DNA of 64,000 nt from Hippophae tibetana (Eukaryota > Streptophyta > Magnoliopsida > Rosales > Elaeagnaceae). This document shows, in pieces, positions 27,682-41,839 of this stretch. The stretch is from contig CM072802.1 in the NCBI GenBank assembly GCA_037013495.1, positions 66,492,983 through 66,556,982 on the forward strand, read 5' to 3'. The notes beneath the pieces are model-generated. The model was not told the DNA's origin and ran no database searches. It saw only the letters and a list, made by a program, of their open reading frames with translations. The position numbers were made by a program, and so were the translations under genes. How positions within the stretch are numbered: the first letter of the stretch is position 1; every line of letters starts with the position of its first letter.

Positions 27682-30600
27682 TAAAGTATCCGAAAAATCA
27701 TGAAAAATATAAAATTGGGCAAAAATTATTATTTCTTGTTGGATGCAATTCCTTTCATCATCTAAGATTTATTGATCATAAAATTTTAGATTTGGCATGG
27801 TATAAATACGAAGATGACAAGGAATGCTCGTTTTGAGGAGCCACCGTTGCGGGCATTGATGGGCACCTCTAACACCCCGTGGGCAAACCTATGTCAAACG
27901 ATGGAATTATTGGGCCATTTATTTCACACATGTTTAGAATAGTATTATATCTCGTATTGGAAAGTTTTATGATTTTATGGACACGTGAAATATTTTTAGT
28001 CATTTTTTGAAGTATCTGAAAATTCATTAAAATTAGAAAATTTGGCAAAAATTATTATTTCTTTTTTGATGCAATTTCTTTCATCATCTAAGATTTATTG
28101 ATCATAAAATTTTAGATTTGGCATGGTATAAATACGAAGATGACAAGGAATGCTCGTTTTGAGGTACCACCGTTGCGGGCATTGATGGGCACCTCTAACA
28201 CCCCGTGGGCAAACCCATGTCAAACGATGGAATTATTGGGCCAATTTTTTCACACATGTTTAGAATAGTATTGCATCTCGTATTGGAAAGTTTCATGATT
28301 TTATGGACACGTGAAATATTTTTAGTGATTTTTTGAAGTATCCGAAAATTCATTAAAATTAGAAAATTTGGCAAAAATTCATTAAAATTAGAAAATTTGG
28401 CAAATATTATTATTTCTTGTTGGATGGAATTCCTTTCATCATCTAAGATTTATTGATCACAAAATATTCAATTTTGCATGGTATAAATACGAAGATGACA
28501 AGGAATGCTCGTTTTGAGGTGCCACCGTTGCGGGGATTGATGGGCACCTTTAACACACCGTGGGCAAAACCATATGAAACGATGGAATTTTATGGCTATT
28601 TTTTCACATATATTTAGAATGGAATGTCATCTTGTACTAGAAAGTTTAATGATTTTATGGAAACGGGAAGTATTTTTAGTCATTTTTTGAAGTATCCGAA
28701 AAATCATGAAAAATAGAAAATTCGGCAAAAATTATTATTTCTTGTTGGATGCAATTCCTTTCATTATCTAAGATTTATTGATCACAAAATATTCGATTTG
28801 TCATGGTATAAATACGAAGATAACAAGGAATTCTCGTTATGAGGTGCCACAGTTGCGGGCATTGATAGGCACTTCTAACACCCCGTGGGTAAAACCATGT
28901 CAAACGATGGAATTATTGGGCCATTTTTTTCACACATGTTTAGAATAGTTTTCCATCTCGTACTGGAAAGTTTCATGATTTTATGGACACGTGAAATATT
29001 TTTAGTCATTTTTTGAAGTATCCGAAAATTCATTAAAATTAGAAAATTTGGCAAAAATTATTATTTCTTATTGGATGCAATTCCTTTCATCATCTAAGAT
29101 TTATTGATCACAAAATTTTAGATATGGCATGGTATAAATACGAAGATGACAAGGAATGCTCGTTTTGAGGTGCCACCGTTGTAGGCATTGATGGGCACCT
29201 TTAACACACCGTGGGCAGAACCATATGAAACGATATAATTTTATGGCTATTTTTTTCACATATATTTAGAATGGTATGTCATCTCGTACTGGAAAGTTTA
29301 ATGATTTTATGGAAACGGGAAGTATTTTTAGTCATTTTTTGAAGTATCCAAAAAATCATGAAAAATAGAAAATTCGGCCAAAATTATTATTTCTTGTTGG
29401 ATGCAATTCATTTCATTATCTAAGATTTATTGATCACAAAATATTCGATTTGTCATGGTAAAAATACAAAGATGACAAGGAATGCTCGTTTTGAGATGTC
29501 ATCGCTGCGGGCATTGATGGGCACCTCTAACACCCCGTGGGCAAAACCATGTCAAACGATGGAATTATTGGACCATTGTTTTCACACATGTTTAGAATAG
29601 TATTTCATCTCGTACTAGAAATTTTAATGATTTTATGGAAACGGGAAGTATTTTTAGTCATTTTTTGATTATCCGAAAAATCATGAAAAATAGAAAATTT
29701 GGCAAAAATTATTATTTCTTGTTGGAAGCAATTCCTTTCACCATCTAATATTTATTGATCACAAAATTTTAGATTTGGCATGGTATAAATACGAAGATAA
29801 CAAGGAATGCTCGTTATGAGGTGCCAGAGTTGCGGGCATTGATAGGCACCTTTAACACACCGTGGGTAGAACCATATGAAACGATAGAATTTTATGGCTA
29901 TTTTTTTCACATATGTTTAGAATGGTATGTCATCTCGTATTGGAAAGTTTAATGATTTTATGGAAACCGGAAGTATTTTTAGTCATTTTTTGAAGTATCC
30001 GAAAAATCATGAGAAATAGAAAATACGGCAAAAATTATTATTTCTTGTTGGATGCAATTCCTTTCATCATCTAAGATTTATTGATCACAAAATATTCGAT
30101 TTGTCATGGTAAAAATACAAAGATGACAAGGAATGCTCGTTTTGAGGTGCCACCGTTGCGGGCATTGATGGGCACCTCTAACACCCCGTGGGCAAAACCA
30201 TGTCAAACGATGTAATTATTGGACCATTTTTTTCACACATGTTTAGAATAGTATGTCATCTCGTACTGGAAAGTATAATGATTTTATAGAAACGGGAAGT
30301 ATTTATAGTCATTTTTTGAATTATCCGAAAATTCATTAAAATTACAAAATTTGGAAAAAATTATTATTTCTTGTTGAAAGCAATTCCTTTCATCATCTAA
30401 GATTTATTGATCACAAAATTTTAGATTTGGCATGGTATAAATACCAAGATGACAAGGAATGCTCGTTTTGAGGTGCCACCTTTGCAGGCATTGATAGGTA
30501 CCTTTAACACACCGTGCGCAAAACCATATGAAATGATAGAATTTTAGGGCGATTTTTTTCACATATGTTTAGAATATTATGTCATCTCGTACTAGAAAGT

Positions 30601-33600
30601 TTAATGATTTTATGGAAACGGGAAGTATTTTTAGTCATTTTTTGATTATCCGAAAAATCATGAAAAATAGAAAATTCGGGAAAAATTATTATTTCTTGTT
30701 GGAAGCAATTCCTTTCACAATCCAATATTTATTGATCACAAAATTTTAGATTTGGCATGGTATAAATACGAAGTTAACAAGGAATTCTCGTTATGAGGTG
30801 CCATAGTTGCGGGCATTGATAGGCACTTCTAACACCCCGTGGGTAAAACCATGTCAAACGATGGAATTATTGGGCCATTGTTTTTCACACATGTTTAGAA
30901 TTGTTTTCCATCTCGTACTGGAAAGTTTCATGATTTTATGGACACGTGAAATATTTTTAGTCATTTTTTGAAGTATCCGAAAATTCATTAAAATTAGAAA
31001 ATTTGGCAAAAATTATTATTTCTTGCTGGATGCAATTCCTTTCATCATCTAAGATTTATTGATCACAAAATTTTAGATTTGACATGGTATAAATACGAAG
31101 ATTACAAGGAATGCTCGTTTTGAGGTGCCACCGTTGCGGGCATTGATGGACACCTTTAACACACCGTGGGCAGAACCATATGAAACGATAGAATTTTATG
31201 GCTTTTTTTTTCACATATGTTTACAATGGTATGTCATCTCGTACGGGAAAGTTTAATGATTTTATGGAAACGGGAACTATTTTTAGTCATTTTTTGAAGT
31301 ATGTGAAAAATCATGAAAAATAGAAAATACGGCAAAAATTATTATTTCTTGTTGGATGCAATTCCTTTCATCATCTAAGATTTAAGGATCAGAAAATATT
31401 CGATTTGTCAGGGTAAAAATACAAAGATGACAAGGAATGCTCGTTTTTGAGGTGCCACCGTTGCGGGCATTGATGGGCACCTCTAACACCCCGTGGGCAA
31501 AACCATGTCAAACGATGGAATTATTGGACCATTTTTTTCACACATGTTTAGAATAGTATGTCATCTCGTACTGGAAATTATAATGATTTTATGGAAATGG
31601 GAAGTATTTTTAGTCATTTTTTTAAAGTATCCGAAAAATCATGAAAAATAGAAAATTGGGCAAAAATTATTATTTCTTGTTGGATGCAATTCCTTTCATC
31701 ATCTAAGATTTATTGATCACAAAATATTCGATTTGTCATGGTAAAAATACAAAGATGACAAGGAATGCTCGTTTTGAGGTGCCACCGTTACGGGCATTAA
31801 TGGGCACATCTAACACCCAGTGGGCAAACCCATGTCAAACGATGGAATTATTGGGCCATTTATTTCACACATGTTTAGAATAGTATTATATCTCGTATTG
31901 GAAAGTTTTATGATTTTATGGACACGTGAAATATTTTTAGTCATTTTTTGAAGTATCTGAAAATTCATTAAAATTAGAAAATTTGGCAAAAATTATTATT
32001 TCTTTTTTGATGCAATTTCTTTCATCATCTAAGATTTATTGATCATAAAATTTTAGATTTGGCATGGTATAAATACGAAGATGACAAGGAATGCTCGTTT
32101 TGAGGTGCCACCGTTGCGGGCATTGATGGGCACCTCTAACACCCCGTGGGCAAACCCATGTCAAACGATGGAATTATTGGGCCAATTTTTTCACACATGT
32201 TTAGAATAGTATTGCATCTCGTATTGGAAAGTTTCATGATTTTATGGACACGTGAAATATTTTTAGTGATTTTTTGAAGTATCCGAAAATTCATTAAAAT
32301 TAGAAAATTTGGCAAATATTATTATTTCTTGTTGGATGCAATTCCTTTCATCATCTAAGATTTATTGATCACAAAATATTCAATTTGGCATGGTATAAAT
32401 ACGAAGATGACAAGGAATACTCGTTTTGAGGTGCCACCGTTGCGGGCATTGATGGGCACCTTTAACACACCGTGGGCAAAACCATATGAAACGATGGAAT
32501 TTTATGGCTATTTTTTCACATATATTTAGAATGGAATGTCATCTCGTACTAGAAAGTTTAATGATTTTATGGAAACGGGAAGTATTTTTAGTCATTTTTT
32601 GAAGTATCCGAAAAATCATGAAAAATAGAAAATTCGGCAAAAATTATTATTTCTTGTTGGATGCAATTCCTTTCATTATCTAAGATTTATTGATCACAAA
32701 ATATTCGATTTGTCATGGTATAAATACGAAGATAACAAGGAATTCTCGTTATGAGGTGCCACAGTTGCGGGCATTAATAGGCACTTCTAACACCCCGTGG
32801 GTAAAACCATGTCAAACGATGGAATTATTGGGCCATTTTTTTCACACATGTTTAGAATAGTTTTCCATCTCGTACTGGAAAGTTTCATGATTTTATGGAC
32901 ACGTGAAATATTTTTAGTCATTTTTTGAAGTATCCGAAAATTCATTAAAATTAGAAAATTTGGCAAAAATTATTATTTCTTATTGGATGCAATTCCTTTC
33001 ATCATCTAAGATTTATTGATCACAAAATTTTAGATATGGCATGGTATAAATACGAAGATGACAAGGAATGCTCGTTTTGAGGTGCCACCGTTGCGGGCAT
33101 TGATGGGCACCTTTAACACACCGTGGGCAGAACCATATGAAACGATAGAATTTTATGGCTATTTTTTTCACATATATTTAGAATGGTATGTCATCTCGTA
33201 CTGGAAAGTTTAATGATTTTATGGAAACGGGAAGTATTTTTAGTCATTTTTTGAAGTATCCGAAAAATCATGAAAAATAGAAAATTCGGCCAAAATTATT
33301 ATTTCTTGTTGGATGCAATTCATTTCATTATCTAAGATTTATTGATCACAAAATATTCGATTTGTCATGGTAAAAATACAAAGATGACAAGGAATGCTCG
33401 TTTTGAGATGCCATCGCTGCGGGCATTGATGGGCACCTCTAACACCCCGTGGGCAAAACCATGTCAAACGATGGAATTATTGGACCATTTTTTTCACACA
33501 TGTTTAGAATAGTATTTCATCTCGTACTAGAAATTTTAATGATTTTATGGAAAGGGGAAGTATTTTTAGTCATTTTTTGATTATCCGAAAAATCATGAAA

Positions 33601-34050
33601 AATAGAAAATTTGGCAAAAATTATTATTTCTTGTTGGAAGCAATTCCTTTCACCATCTAATATTTATTGATCACAAAATTTTAGATTTGGCATGGTATAA
33701 ATACGAAGATAACAAGGAATGCTCGTTATGAGGTGCTAGAGTTGCGGGCATTGATAGGCATCTTTAACACACCGTGGGCAGAACCATATGAAACAATAGA
33801 ATTTTATGGCTATTTTTTTCACATATGTTTAGAATGGTATGTCATCTCGTACTGGAAAGTTTAATGATTTTATGGAAACCGGAAGTATTTTTAGTCATTT
33901 TTTGAAGTATCCGAAAAATCATGAGAAATAGAAAATACGGCCAAAATTATTATTTCTTGTTGGATGCAATTCCTTTCATCATCTAAGATTTATTGATCAC
34001 AAAATATTCGATTTGTCATGGTAAAAATACAAAGATGACAAGGAATGCTC
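24528..34050 (+). repeat. 12-monomer HOR (~3.91 kb), two full copies and a partial third
   Basis: The phase marker ATTCAATTT is at 24,528, 28,466 and 32,378. CATCGCTGCG is at 25,561, 29,500 and 33,412. TATGTGAAAA is at 27,359 and 31,300. Offsets are 3,938-3,941 for the first step and 3,912 for the second; the ~29 bp difference is a local duplication at 28,345-28,402. Copies run about 24,528-28,465 and 28,466-32,377, with a third from 32,378 matching to about 34,050. The first copy overlaps the 21-mer-spaced copy 2, so the larger spacing is this 12-mer plus nine further monomers. Confidence 0.87.
28345..28402 (+). repeat. 29 bp tandem duplication inside a monomer
   Basis: The tail AAAATTCATTAAAATTAG plus AAAATTTGGC is written twice in a row, 29 bp apart (the C of ATTC is at 28,351 and 28,380). 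It is absent at the matching positions of the other 12-mer copies (near 24,430 and 32,290), so it is private to this copy and recent. It looks like replication slippage. Confidence 0.9.
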
Positions 34051-34947
34051 GTTTTGAGATGCCATCGCTACGGGCATTGATGGGCACCTCTAACACCCCG
34101 TGGGCAAAACCATGTCAAACGATGGAATTATTGGACCATTTTTTTCACAAATGTTTAGAATAGTATTTCATCTCGTATTTGAAAGTTTCATTATTTTATG
34201 GACACGTGAAATATTTTTAGTCATTTTTTGAAGTATCCGAAAATTCATTAAAATAAGAAAATTTGGCAAAAATTATTATTTCTTGTTGGATGCAATACCT
34301 TTCACCATGTATTATTTATTGATAACAAAATATTAGATTTGGCATGGTATAAATACAAAGATGACAAGGAATGCTCGTTTTGAGGTGCCACCGTTGTAGG
34401 CAATGATGGGCATCTCTAACACCCCGTGGGCAAAACCATGTTAAACGATGGAATTATTAGACCATTTTTTTCACACATGTTTAGAATAGTATTATATCTC
34501 GTATTGGAAAGTTTCATGATTTTATGGACACGTGAAATATTTTTAGTCATTTTTTTAAAAGTATCCGAAAATTCATTAAAATTAGAAAATTTGGCAAAAA
34601 TTATTATTTCTTGTTGGATGCAATTCCTTTCATCATCTACAATTTATTGATCACAAAATTTTAGATTTGGCATGGTATCAATACGAAGATGACAAGGAAT
34701 GCTCGTTTTGAGGTGCCACCGTTGCGGGCATTGATAGGCACCTTTAACACACCGTGGGCAGAACCATATGAAACGATAGATTTTTATGGCTATTTTTTTC
34801 ACATATATTTAGAATGGTATGTCATCTCGTACTGGAAAGTTTAATGATTTTATGTAAACCGGAAGTATTTTTAGTCATTTTTTGAAGTATCCGAAAAATC
34901 ATGAAAAATAGAAAATTCGGCCAAAATTATTATTTCTTGTTGGATGC

Positions 34948-35205
34948 AATTCCTTTCATTATCTAAGATTTATTGATCACAAAATATTCGATTTGTCATG
35001 GTAAAAATACAAAGATGACAAGGAATGCTCGTTTTGAGATGCCACCGTTGCGGGCATTGATAGGCACCTCTAACACAATTCCTTTCATTATCTAAGATTT
35101 ATTGATCACAAAATATTCGATTTGTCATGGTAAAAATACAAAGATGACAAGGAATGCTCGTTTTGAGATGCCACCGTTGCGGGCATTGATAGGCACCTCT
35201 AACAC
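34948..35205 (+). repeat. 129 bp partial-monomer tandem duplication
   Basis: The stretch beginning CAATTCCTTTCATTATC at 34,948 and ending AGGCACCTCTAACAC at 35,076 is repeated at once from 35,077 to 35,205 with no differences that I can see. The unit therefore holds two core dyads and two AT segments but one tail, and the monomer phase shifts by 129 bp. This explains why offsets spanning it equal a multiple of 326 plus about 130 (6,649 bp between 32,182 and 38,831). Exact identity implies a recent event. Confidence 0.92.
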
Positions 35206-36299
35206 GCCGTGGGCAAAACCATATCAAACGATGGAATTATTGGACCATTTTTTTCACACATGTTTAGAATAGTATTTCATCTCGTACTAGAAAGTTTCAT
35301 TATTTTATGGACACGTGAAATATTTTTAGTCATTTTTTGAAGTATCCGAAAATTCATTAAAATAAGAAAATTTGGCAAAAATTATTATTTCTTGTTGTAT
35401 GCAATTCCTTTCACAATCTATTATTTATTGATAACAAAATATTAGATTTGGCATGGTATAAATACAAAGATGACAAGGAATGCTCGTTTTAAGGTGCCAC
35501 CGTTGTAGGCATTGATGGGCATCTCTAACACCCCGTGGGCAAAACCATGTCAAACGATGGAATTATTGGACCATTTTTTTCACACATGTTTAGAATAGTA
35601 TTATATCTCGTATTGGAAAGTTTCATGATTTTGTGGACACGTGAAATATTTTTAGTCATTTTTTGAAGTATCCAAAAATTTATTAAAATTAGAAAATATG
35701 GCAAAAATTATTATTTCTTGCTGGATGCAATTCCTTTTATCATCTAAGATTTATTGATCACAAAATTTTAGATTTGACAAGGTATAAATACGAAGATTAC
35801 AAGGAATGCTCGTTTTGAGGTGCCACCGTTGAGGGCATTGATGGGCACCTTTAACACACCGTGGGCAGAACCATATGAAACGATAGACTTTTATGGCTAT
35901 TTTTTTCACATATGTTTAGAATGGTATGTCATCTCGTACTGGAAAGTTTAATGATTTTATGGAAACGGGAAGTATTTTTAGTCATTTTTTGAAGCATCCG
36001 AAAATCATGAAAAATAGAAAATACGGCAAAAATTATTATTTCTTGTTCGATGCAATTCCTTTCATCATCTAACATTTATTGATCACAAAATATTCGATTT
36101 GTCATGGTAAAAATACAAAGATGACAAGGAATGCTCGTTTTGAGGTGCTACCGTTGCGGGCATTGATTGGCACCTCTAACACCCCGTCGGCAAAACCATG
36201 TCAAACGATGGAATTATTGGACCATTTTTTTCACACATGTTTAGAATAGTATTTCATGTCGTACTAGAAAGTTTCATTATTTTATGGACACGTGAAATA

Positions 36300-37780
36300 G
36301 TTTTAGTCATTTTTTGAAGTATCCGAAAATTCATTAAAATAAGAAAATTTGGCAAAAATTATTATTTCTTGTTGGATGCAATTCCTTTCACCATCTATTA
36401 TTTATTGATAACAAAATATTCGATTTGTCATGGTAAAAATACAAAGATGACAAGGAATTCTCGTTTTGAGGTGCCACACTTGTAGGCATTGATGGGCATC
36501 TCTAACACCCCGTGGGCAAAACCATGTCAAACGATGGAATTATTGGGCCATTTTTTTCACACATGTTTAGAATAGTATTCCATCTCGTATTGGAAAGTTT
36601 CATGATTTTATGGACACGTGAAATATTTTTAGTCATTTTTTGAAGTATCCGAAAATTCATTAATATTAGAAAATTTGGCAAAAATTATTATTTATTGTTG
36701 GATGCAATTCCTTTCATCATCTAAGATTTATTGATCACAAAATTTTAGATTTGGGATGGTATAAATACGAAGATGACAAGTAATGCTCGTTTTGAGGTGC
36801 CACCGTTGCGGGCATTGATGGGCACCTTTAACACACCGTGGGCAGAACCATATGAAACAATAGAATTTTATGGCTATTTTTTTCACATATGTTTAGAATA
36901 GTATGTCATCTCGTATTGGAAAGTTTAATTATTTTATGGAAACGGGAAGTATTTTTAGTCATTTTTTGAAGTATCCGAAAAATCATGAAAAATAGAAAAT
37001 TCGGCCAAAATTATTATTTCTTGTTGGATGCAATTCCTTTCATCATCTAAGATTTCTTGATCACAAAATATTCGATTTGTCATGGTAAAAATACAAAGAT
37101 GACAAGGAATGCTCGTTTTGAGATGCCACCGTTGCGGGCATTGATGGGCACCTTTAACATACCGTGGGCAGAACCATATGAAACGATACAATTTTATGGC
37201 TATTTTTTTCACATATATTTAGAATGGTATGTCATCTCGTACTGGAAAGTTTAATGATTTTATGGAAACGGAAAGTATTTTTAGCCCTTTTTTGAAGTAT
37301 CCGAAAAATCATGAAAAATAGAAAATTCGGCCAAAATTATTATTTCTTGTTGGATGCAATTCCTTTCATTATCTAAGATTTATTGATCACAAAATATTCG
37401 ATTTGTCATGGTAAAAATACAAAGATGACAAGGAATTCTCGTTTTGAGGTGCCACCCTTGTAGGCATTGATGGGCATCTCTAACACCCCATGGGCAAAAC
37501 CATGTCAAACGATGGAATTATTGGGCCATTTTTTTCACACATGTTTAGAATAGTATTCCATCTCGTATTGGAAAGTTTCATGATTTTTTGGACACGTGAA
37601 ATATTTTTAGTCATTTTTTGAAGTATCCGAAAATTCATTAAAATTACAAAATTTGGCAAAAATTATTATTTATTGTTGGATGCAATTCCTTTCATCATCT
37701 AAGATTTATTGATCACAAAATTTTAGATTTGGCATGGTATAAATACGAAGATGACAAGGTATGCTCGTTTTGAGGTGCCA
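36300..37780 (+). repeat. Segment echoed 17 monomers downstream (+5,542 bp), copy 1
   Basis: GAAATAGTTTTAG near 36,295, CACACTTGTAGG near 36,474, ACACCCCATGGGC at 37,483 and GATTTCTTGATCAC near 37,053 recur 5,542-5,543 bp later. A block around 37,150-37,440 does not match: copy 1 has an A-type second half where copy 2 has B type. That looks like conversion of part of one unit. Confidence 0.72.
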
Positions 37781-40700
37781 CCGTTGCGGGCATTGATGGG
37801 CACCACTAACACCCTGTCGGCAAACCCATGTCAAACGATGGAATTATTGGGCCATTTTTTTCAGACATGTTTAGAATAGTATGTCATCTCGTACTGGAAA
37901 GTATAATGATTTTATGGAAACGGGAAGTATTTTTAGTCATTTTTTTAAAGTATCCAAAAAATCATGAAAAATAGAAAATTGGGCAAAAATTATTATTTCT
38001 TGTTGGATGCAATTCCTTTTGATCATCTAAGATTTATTGATCACAAAATATTCGATTTGTCATAGTAAAAATACAAAGATGACAAGGAATGCTCGTTTTG
38101 AGGTGCCACCGTTGCGGGCATTAATTGGCACCTTTAACACCCAGTGGGAAAACCCATGTCAAACGATGGAATTATTGGGCCATTTTTTTCACACATGTTT
38201 AGAATAGTATTATATCTCGTATTGGAAAGTTTTATGATTTTATGGACACGTGAAATATTTTTAGTCATTTTTTCAAGTATCCGAAAATTCATTAAAATTA
38301 GAAAATTTGGCAAAAATTATTATTTCTTGTTGGATGCAATTCCTTTCATCATCTAAGATTTATTGATCATAAAATTTTAGATTTGGCATGGTATAAATAC
38401 GAAGATGACAAGGAATGCTCGTTTTGAGGAGCCACCGTTGCGGGCATTGATGGGCACCTCTAACACCCCGTGGGCAAACCTATGTCAAACGATGGAATTA
38501 TTGGGCCATTTTTTTCACACATGTTTAGAATAGTATTCCATCTCGTATTGGAAAGTTTCATGATTTTATGGACACATGAAATATTTTTATCATTTTTTGA
38601 AGTATCCGAAAATTCATTAAAATTAGAAAATTTGGCAAAAATTATTATTTCTTTTTGGATGCAATTGCTTTCATCATCTAAGATTTATTGATCATAAAAT
38701 TTTAGATTTGGCATGGTATAAATACGAAGATGACAAGGAATGCTCGTTTTGAGGTGCCACCGTTGCGGGCATTGATGGGCACCTCTAACACCCCGTGGGC
38801 AAACCCATGTCAAACGATGGAATTATTGGGCCAATTTTTTCACACATGTTTAGAATAGTATTGCATCTCGTATTGGAAAGTTTCATGATTTTATGGACAC
38901 GTGAAATATTTTTAGTGATTTTTTGAAGTATCCGAAAATTCATTAAAATTAGAAAATTTGGCAAATATTATTATTTCTTGTTGGATGCAATTCCTTTCAT
39001 CATCTAAGATTTATTGATCACAAAATATTCAATTTGGCATGGTATAAATACGAAGATGACAAGGAATACTCGTTTTGAGGTGCCACCGTTGCGGGCATTA
39101 ATGGGCATCTTTAACACACCGTGGGCAGAACCATATGAAACGATGGAATTTTATGGCTACTTTTTCACATATATTTAGAATGGTATGTCATCTCGTACTA
39201 GAAAGTTTAATGATTTTATGGAAACGGGAAGAATTTTTAGTCATTTTTTGAAGTATCCGAAAAATCATGAAAAATAGAAAATACGGGAAAAATTATTATT
39301 TCTTGTTGGATGCATTTCCTTTCATCATCTAAGATTTATTGTTCACAAAATATTCGATTTGTCATGGGAAAAATACAAAGATGACAAGGAATGCTCGTTT
39401 TTGAGGTGCCACCGTTGCGGGCATTGATGGGCACCTCTAACACCCCGTTGGCAAAACAATGTCAAACGATGGAATTATTGGACCATTTTTTTCACACATG
39501 TTTAGAATAGTATGTCATCTCGTACTGGAAAGTATAATGATTTTATGGAAACGGGAAGTATTTTTAGTCATTTTTTTAAAGTATCCGAAAAATCATGAAA
39601 AATATAAAATTGGGCAAAAATTATTATTTCTTGTTGGATGCAATTCCTTTCATCATCTAAGATTTATTGATCACAAAATATTCGATTTGTCATGGTAAAA
39701 ATACAAAGATGACAAGGAATGCTCGTTGTGAGGTGCCACGGTTACGGGCATTAATGGGCACCTCTAACACCCAGTGGGCAAACCCATGTCAAACGATGGA
39801 ATTATTGGGCCATTTTTTTCACACATGTTTAGAATAGTATTATATCTCGTATTGGAAAGTTTTATGATTTTATGGACACGTGAAATATGTTTAGTTATTT
39901 TTTGAAGTATCCGAAAATTCATTAAAATTAGAAAATTTGGCAAAAATTATTATTTCTTTTTGGATGCAATTGCTTTCATCATCTAAGATTTATTGATCAT
40001 AAAATTTTAGATTTGGCATGGTATAAATACGAAGATGACAAGGAATGCTCGTTTTGAGGTGCCACCGTTGCGGGCATTGATGGGCACCTCTAACACCCCG
40101 TCGGCAAACCCATGTCAAACGATGGAATTATTGGGCCATTTTTTTCACACATGTTTAGAATAGTATTGCATCTCGTATTGGAAAGTTTCATGATTTTATG
40201 GACACGTGAAGTATTTTTAGTCATTTTTTGAATTATCCGAAAATTCATTAAAATTAGAAAATTTGGCAAAAATTATTATTTCTTGTTGGATGCAATTCTT
40301 TTCATCATCTAAGATTTATTGATCACAAAATATTCAATTTGGCATGGTATAAATACGAAGATGACAAGGAATGCTCGTTTTGAGGTGCCACCGTTGCGAG
40401 CATTGATGGGCACCTATAACACACCGTGGGCAAAACCATATGAAACGATGGAATTTTATGGGTATTTTTTCACATATATTTAGAATGGTATGTCATCTCG
40501 TACTGGAAAGTTTAATGATTTTATGGAAACGGGAAGTATTTTTAGTCATTTTTTGAATTATCCGAAAAATCATGAAAAATAGGAAATTCGGCAAAAATTA
40601 TTATTTCTGTTTGGATGCAATTCCTTTCATCATCTAAGATTTATTGATCACAAAATATTCGATTTGTCATGGTAAAAATACAAAGATGACAAGGAATGCT

Positions 40701-41839
40701 CGTTTTGAGATGCCACCGTTGCGGGCATTGATGGGCACCTCTAACACCCCGTGGGCAAAACCATGTCAAACGATGGAATTATTGGACAATTTTTTTCACA
40801 CATGTTTAGAATAGTATTTCATCTCGTACTAGAAAGTTTCATTATTTTATGGACACGTGAAATATTTTTAGTCATTTTTTGAAGTATCCGAAAATTCATT
40901 AAAATAAGAAAATTTGGCAAAAATTATTATTTCTTGTTGGATGCAATTCCTTTCACCATGTATTATTTATTGATAACAAAATATTAGATTTGGCATGGTA
41001 TAAATACAAAGATGACAAGGAATGCTCGTTTTGAGGTGCCACCGTTGTAGGCAATGATGGGCATCTCTAACACCCCGTGGGCAAAACCATGTCAAACGAT
41101 GGAATTATTGGACCATTTTTTTCACACATGTTTAGAATAGTATTATATCTCGTATTGGAAAGTTTCATGATTTTTTGGACACGTGAAATATTTTTAGTCA
41201 TTTTTTGAAGTATCCGAAAATTCATTAAAATTAGAAAATTTGGCAAAAATTATTATTTATTGTTGGATGCAATTCCTTTCATCATCTAAGATTTATTGAT
41301 CACAAAATTTTAGATTTGGGATGGTATAAATACGAAGATGACAAGTAATGCTCGTTTTGAGGTGCCACCGTTGCGGGCATTGATGGGCACCTTTAACACA
41401 CCGTGGGCAAAACCATATGAAACAATAGAATTTTATGGCTATTTTTTTCACATATGTTTAGAATAGTATGTCATCTCGTACTGGAAAGTTTAATTATTTT
41501 ATGGAAACGGGAAGTATTTTTAGTCATTTTTTGAAGTATCCGAAAAATCATGAAAAATAGAAAATTCGGCCAAAATTATTATTTCTTGTTGGATGCAATT
41601 CCTTTCATCATCTAAGATTTATTGATCACAAAATATTCGATTTGTCATGGTATAAATATGAAGATGACAAGTAATGCTCGTTTTGAGATGCCACCGTTGC
41701 GGGCATTGATGGGCACCTCTAACACCCCGTGGGCAAAACCATGTCAAACGATGGAATTATTGCACCATTTTTTTCACACATGTTTAGAATAGTATTTCAT
41801 CTCGTACTAGAAAGTTTCATTATTTTATGGACACGTGAA

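Larger units (their letters stand above)
34261..41839 (+). repeat. Mosaic satellite between HOR domains
   Basis: Monomers here are patchwork. Some match the 31.8-34.5 kb region at +6,649 to +6,651 bp, e.g. CCAATTTTTTCAC at 32,182/38,831, ATTCAATTTGGC at 32,378/39,027 and GATAACAAAATATTAG at 34,321/40,972. The units between those points do not match. A unit near 38,017 has CCTTTTGATCATC in place of CCTTTCATCATC, which adds a second TGATCA. No genes or foreign sequence are present. Confidence 0.75.
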
